Of a DNA stretch of 8,590 bases, positions 5,199 to 8,590 are shown in pieces. Source of the DNA: Acidobacteriota bacterium (GTDB taxonomy: Bacteria > Acidobacteriota > UBA4820 > DSQY01); contig JAEMPZ010000132.1 of NCBI GenBank assembly GCA_022759065.1, positions 8,143 through 16,732 of the forward strand, in the 5' to 3' direction. The first letter of the stretch is position 1. Every line of letters starts with the position of its first letter. The translations under genes were made by a program, and so were the position numbers. The notes beneath the pieces were generated by a model. That model did no database searches and was not told the DNA's origin. It saw nothing but the letters and a program-made list of their open reading frames with translations.

Positions 5199-6494
5199 TC
5201 ATTTGTGGCCTATCAGCTTCCAGTATCCTTCGGCGTTGAACATCGGCGAGTCGCGCTGGGTGTGGCAGCGCCCGCATACAGCGGCCGAAACTTCGCCCTT
5301 TTCCATAGGCGCTTTCGGGTGGCCGCCCCCCGGCCCATGGCAGGCCTCGCATCCGACGCCCTGAATGAAAGGCAGCTTTTCGGACGCTGGGAGGCTGTCG
5401 GAACCCAGTCCTGTAACGTGGCAGGCCAGGCAGACCGGGTCCATCTCGCCGTGGTCTATTTTCAAGTCCTCGTACGCCTTGGCATGGCGGGAAAGAGACC
5501 AGCTCTTGTGTGCATCTTGGTGGCATGAGGCGCAGGCGGCGCTCCCCACGTAAGATCGCGCGCTTTTCACGGCGCCGCGCAGCTTGTCCAGCGCCGACTG
5601 GTCAATGGCGCGGGCCTGGTCCAAAACCTTTTGCACTTCGGCCTGAACAGCCGGGTCTGAAGGCGCTTCGGGCCCAAGGTAGCCCCCCTCCGGCCACGCT
5701 TCAAACCGGCGCCCGTTCCAGCGTATCTCAAGGTTCGTGTAGCGCCGCCCCTTGTCGCCGTTGAAGACGACCCACGTGTCGCCGGCGCGCTGGGGCATCG
5801 TGGTAACGTCTGCCTGCCACGTCGCTACGACGGCTATAAGGTCGGGGAATTCCGCATGTAGCGCCGCGACCGTTTCGGGCGCGATCGAGCCGAAAATCAC
5901 AAACCCGTCCGCAGGATGTTTCTTCCTCTCTTCCCTGAAGGTTTCCAGCGGGTCGGGCAGCGTCGCGCCGCCGGGCGGAGTCTGGGATAGAAAGACAACG
6001 CGCAGCAGCGCCCCTTTATCCCCGATGGCGCCCAATCCCCAGCCTCCGAGGCGGAGAGATTCTCCGGGCTCAAGGCTCTTTTGGCCGGCCAGGAAAAAAC
6101 GGCTCTTGGCGGAGAGAGCGCGCAGCTTCTCTATCCCAAGCTCCAGATCGTATCCGCCGACGCCCACCAGATAGCCGTTGCGGCTGAAGTAGTCTCCCAC
6201 CTCCTTGTTGAGAAGCTCTCGCGCGGTGGCCCGAGTTGAAAAGCCGTTGGCCAGTTCCACGGGGATTACCGGGTTCTCCTTCGCGGTGCGCCGCACGTTG
6301 TCCAAAAGGGCCTGGCGCCTTGCCAGGCCGCCAGCCGGGACGGTCCTGCACCCGCAAGGTATCAAGAGCCCTTCCGTGTCGCTTGTGATCACGAAGGTCA
6401 CGGCCGACGGGCGCCTCAAGAGCATCAGCGCTCCGACAACGATAGCGAGTCCAGCCACCATTGCGATCAAAGACAAAAGCGGTTTCCACTTCAC
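5199..6494 (-). CDS. Membrane-anchored tetrahaem cytochrome c fused to a UshA-like domain
   Basis: A 431-residue periplasm-facing protein, probably carrying electrons. GTG 6494 is chosen because GGAGGT (complement of 6501-6506) lies 6 nt upstream; a longer reading frame to 6650 lies entirely within the preceding gene. Residues about 5-25 form a signal anchor flanked by Lys and Arg. Residues about 32-270 resemble the 5'-nucleotidase/UshA metallophosphoesterase domain (SDTEG, PCGC at 46-49, GGLARR at 55-60, GGYDLELG at 113-120), but the usual DxH reads D-T-E and the GNH(D/E) site is missing, so phosphatase activity is unlikely. Residues about 315-431 are a cytochrome c554-like domain with four CxxCH haem sites: C321-H325, C355-H359, C382-H386 and C407-H411. 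His residues such as H337, H348 and H392 are possible distal ligands. Its start overlaps the upstream stop by 4 nt (GTGA). The redox partner is unknown. Confidence 0.88.
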   Translation of the reverse strand: MKWKPLLSLIAMVAGLAIVVGALMLLRRPSAVTFVITSDTEGLLIPCGCRTVPAGGLARRQALLDNVRRTAKENPVIPVELANGFSTRATARELLNKEVGDYFSRNGYLVGVGGYDLELGIEKLRALSAKSRFFLAGQKSLEPGESLRLGGWGLGAIGDKGALLRVVFLSQTPPGGATLPDPLETFREERKKHPADGFVIFGSIAPETVAALHAEFPDLIAVVATWQADVTTMPQRAGDTWVVFNGDKGRRYTNLEIRWNGRRFEAWPEGGYLGPEAPSDPAVQAEVQKVLDQARAIDQSALDKLRGAVKSARSYVGSAACASCHQDAHKSWSLSRHAKAYEDLKIDHGEMDPVCLACHVTGLGSDSLPASEKLPFIQGVGCEACHGPGGGHPKAPMEKGEVSAAVCGRCHTQRDSPMFNAEGYWKLIGHK

Positions 6495-8590
6495 CACTGC
6501 ACCTCCACTGGCTCGGCGAGGCCGGGATAGATGCGCCTGTACTCCCAGTAGTTCAACGCTATCCTGCGGATGTACTGGCGCGTCTCGCCGAAAGGAATTG
6601 ACTCGATCAGCATGTCCGGCTCTTTGGGGCAGCCGGGACGAGCAAGCCACTTGTCAACGTTGCCCGGGCCGGCGTTGTATGAGGCCAGGGCAAGATCGTA
6701 GCGCCCGTTCCACCTGTCGCAGACCTGCTTGAGGTACCTGGCGCCGGCCGGAATGTTCCAGGCCGGATCCCTGAGCCTCTCCGGCGTCGGAGGCAAAAGG
6801 CCGTTCTTGCGCGCGACCTCTCTTGCCGTATAGGGCATAAGCTGCATGAGCCCCACCGCGCCGGAATGGGAGACGACTGCTTTATCCCAGAGGCTTTCCT
6901 GGCGGATTACCGAGGCGAGAAAGAGGGGCGGAAGGCCGGTGTCGCGGCTCGCCGCCTGAATCGCATCGGAGTGTTCAAGCGGATAGAAGGCCTTGAAAAC
7001 CTCCGGCGGCAATAGGTCGCCAGCCGGCCCGAATGAGCCGGGGAATGCTTTTCGGGCGGCGACTATGGACTTGGGCAAGTCTCCCGCTTTCAGGGCCTCT
7101 CGCGAGAGCGCCCAAAAGAGCGAGGCCGAAGGCACCGTGTCGGCAGCCATCGAAATCTCCCCCTCGGCTTCGGGGTAGAGGGCGATCTCGTCCAGCAGCA
7201 GGCCCTTGTACAGGTGCGTTCCCTGGGGAGCCTCTGGCATTGGCGGCAAGGGCGCGCTGGCCACCGTTGAAACGGGCGGCTTCAGGCCGCGAAGGCGGTA
7301 GCCGAAGTAACCGTACTTCGAAGTTTCGAGAAGCTCCCTCTTCGCGGCTTCCGTCCCCGCTTCATCGAGCCCGCCGGTCCTTAAAAGCGTGTAAAGCGCG
7401 GCTTGATGTGTCTCGTTCGTCTGGGGCAGCGCGGCGGCAATGCCGCGAAACAGGTTGTAAGCGGCTGCAACCTGGCCTGACATTCTCTTATCCCAGGCCT
7501 GGCGGTAAAGAAAAGCGCTGGCGTCGCCGTTTTCGCGTCCATCCTCCAGCACCTTTAGCGCGAAGTATTCGGCTCCTTGAACATCAGCCTGCTTGACCCT
7601 CCACCGCCAAAGGACGAGGAACGCTCGTTCTCTCGCCTCGCTGCCTGGAGGCATGGATGAAAGAACCCGGACGGCTTTTTCAAGTTCGTTTTGGGAAAGG
7701 CCGGCCAAGGGTAGAAGGGCGGCAGCCCGGAGCAGGGCGATCTGGGCCACTTCCTTGTTTCCACCAAGCGCCAGCAGCTCATCGGCAGCCTGGCGAATCC
7801 TTCCCGCCTTCTCATCCAGGCGGGCCGCAAAAAGGAGCTTCCAACCCCTGTCGGCTTCGGATGGCGCGCCGCCAAGCGAAGCCGACCAGGCGCCGAATTC
7901 CGAGGCCAGCACGTCCAGCGCGTTTCCGGCTTCGAGCCTTATGAGGCGGCGAAGCCGTTCGTCGGGCGTCAATCCCGCGACGAAGGCGGCCCGCGCCGGC
8001 GACGCGGCGAAAAAGGCTCGCGTTTCGGGACGAGCTGGCATTTCGGTGTATAGCCAGCGGGCAAGCTGGGCGGCGCGCGCCACCTCTCCGGCGCGCTCGC
8101 ATGCATCGGCCAGCTTCGCCGCGACGGAACAGTCCAGTGGCGATGCTTTTAGCAGCGCCTCTAACGGCGCCACGGCCTCGGCCCATCTTTTCCCTTGAAG
8201 CGCTTCATCCGCAAGCTTGGAGGCGGCGTCGAGCTTGAAGGTCGCCTCCCCATCCACCGAAAAGAGCTTCAGCAGGAATTCGCGCGCGCGGCTTTTCTTG
8301 GCGGGGTCGTCCGCCAGCGAATCGTAGCTCCACTTCCAAGCGTACTCCCGGAGCGGGCTTGCTTCAATGGATTGGCTGCCGAGAACATCAACGGCTTGTT
8401 GCTTCTTCCCGAGTTCAAGGAGAGTCCTGCCCAGAACAAGCCTGAGCTGGACGGCCCGTTCGGGTGAAGGCCCGAGGCGCAGTTCGCCTTCGAGAGCCTT
8501 GGCGCGGGCGTCCGCCGCCAAAGCAGCGTATTCCTTGAAGTCCAAAGGCGGCGGAGCGCTGGAAAGCGCCGAGAGGGCAAGAAGAACCCC
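6491..8590 (-). CDS. slt: Soluble lytic murein transglycosylase (Slt70-like, GH23), 5' end outside the window
   Basis: A periplasmic enzyme that cleaves the MurNAc-GlcNAc bond of peptidoglycan and releases 1,6-anhydro-muropeptides. The frame is open to the window edge. A TTG at 8545 could be read as a start, but the 15 codons before it encode GVLLALSALSSAPPP, the hydrophobic core and cleavage zone of a signal peptide, so the true start lies beyond 8590. Numbered from 8545, residues 1 to about 530 are Ala/Leu-rich helical hairpins of TPR type like the ring-shaped U and L domains of Slt70, including a YGYFGYRLRGL segment. The SLT catalytic domain follows: RQES with catalytic E550, GLMQLMP at 565-571, ASYNAGPGNV at 621-630 and ETRQYIRR at 654-661. 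The catalytic domain is complete. It heads the - strand set visible here and overlaps the cytochrome start by 4 nt. Confidence 0.93.
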   Translation of the reverse strand, partial: GVLLALSALSSAPPPLDFKEYAALAADARAKALEGELRLGPSPERAVQLRLVLGRTLLELGKKQQAVDVLGSQSIEASPLREYAWKWSYDSLADDPAKKSRAREFLLKLFSVDGEATFKLDAASKLADEALQGKRWAEAVAPLEALLKASPLDCSVAAKLADACERAGEVARAAQLARWLYTEMPARPETRAFFAASPARAAFVAGLTPDERLRRLIRLEAGNALDVLASEFGAWSASLGGAPSEADRGWKLLFAARLDEKAGRIRQAADELLALGGNKEVAQIALLRAAALLPLAGLSQNELEKAVRVLSSMPPGSEARERAFLVLWRWRVKQADVQGAEYFALKVLEDGRENGDASAFLYRQAWDKRMSGQVAAAYNLFRGIAAALPQTNETHQAALYTLLRTGGLDEAGTEAAKRELLETSKYGYFGYRLRGLKPPVSTVASAPLPPMPEAPQGTHLYKGLLLDEIALYPEAEGEISMAADTVPSASLFWALSREALKAGDLPKSIVAARKAFPGSFGPAGDLLPPEVFKAFYPLEHSDAIQAASRDTGLPPLFLASVIRQESLWDKAVVSHSGAVGLMQLMPYTAREVARKNGLLPPTPERLRDPAWNIPAGARYLKQVCDRWNGRYDLALASYNAGPGNVDKWLARPGCPKEPDMLIESIPFGETRQYIRRIALNYWEYRRIYPGLAEPVEVQW
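6501..6506 (-). promoter_or_regulatory. Ribosome-binding site that fixes the cytochrome start
   Basis: On the - strand this reads GGAGGT. Two GTG codons follow, at 6497 and 6494, with spacers of 3 and 6 nt. The second has the better spacing and begins Met-Lys-Trp-Lys before the hydrophobic anchor. The site lies inside the last codons of the transglycosylase gene, consistent with translational coupling. Confidence 0.75.

Noticed and set aside
5152..5526. Open frame on the - strand ending beyond the cytochrome stop with a TTKAQR-like tail
   Set aside because: It runs out of frame through the haem-binding domain. Its tail is only the translated dispersed repeat in the intergenic gap.
6495..6650. 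N-terminal extension of the cytochrome gene to an ATG at 6650
   Set aside because: The extra 52 residues lie in a shifted frame over the conserved end of the transglycosylase and read as Arg/Pro-rich nonsense. The GTG at 6494 has a good ribosome-binding site and starts a proper membrane anchor.
8543..8545. TTG at 8545 as the start of the transglycosylase
   Set aside because: The frame stays open upstream to the window edge and encodes a signal-peptide core just before this codon, so TTG is an internal Leu.

Overview
The window looks like chromosomal DNA of a GC-rich Gram-negative bacterium. A periplasmic foldase, a GH23 lytic transglycosylase, NagZ and a membrane-anchored multihaem c-type cytochrome imply an outer membrane, a recycled peptidoglycan layer and respiratory metabolism. 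The UshA-like/cytochrome c554 fusion recalls proteins of Desulfobacterota-type or uncultivated anaerobic lineages, but the sequence alone does not fix the phylum. There are no rRNA or tRNA genes, transposases, phage genes or CRISPR arrays.

Layout: two convergent gene sets meet at about 3641-3705. On the + strand, a sigma70-like promoter (45-73) precedes three tightly packed genes: a SurA/PpiD-like foldase that lacks its parvulin domain (101-1744), an exported PQQ-type beta-propeller protein (1748-2776) and a short NagZ-type beta-N-acetylhexosaminidase (2777-3640). On the - strand, read from the right edge, are a lytic transglycosylase whose 5' end lies outside the window (8590-6491), a tetrahaem cytochrome translationally coupled to it (6494-5199), a dCMP deaminase (5155-4676) and the release-factor methyltransferase PrmC (4569-3706).

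The genes share an envelope theme. The transglycosylase and NagZ act at successive steps of peptidoglycan turnover, and the foldase and propeller resemble the PpiD/SurA and BamB branches of outer-membrane protein assembly. The deaminase and PrmC are housekeeping enzymes of nucleotide metabolism and translation.

The most unusual DNA lies at the gene ends of the - strand set. Three unrelated short repeats sit there: a CCAGTCA repeat at the prmC stop, a degenerate 15-bp repeat that runs from the deaminase C-terminus into the prmC leader and can fold into a long imperfect hairpin, and one CACGAAGGCACAAAGG-like unit after the cytochrome gene. I see no clearly new multi-gene system. The best leads are the repeat-derived KEVKR protein tail, the parvulin-less foldase, and the cytochrome fused to a phosphoesterase-like domain without its metal ligands. 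Bases 1-44 contain nothing I can assign.
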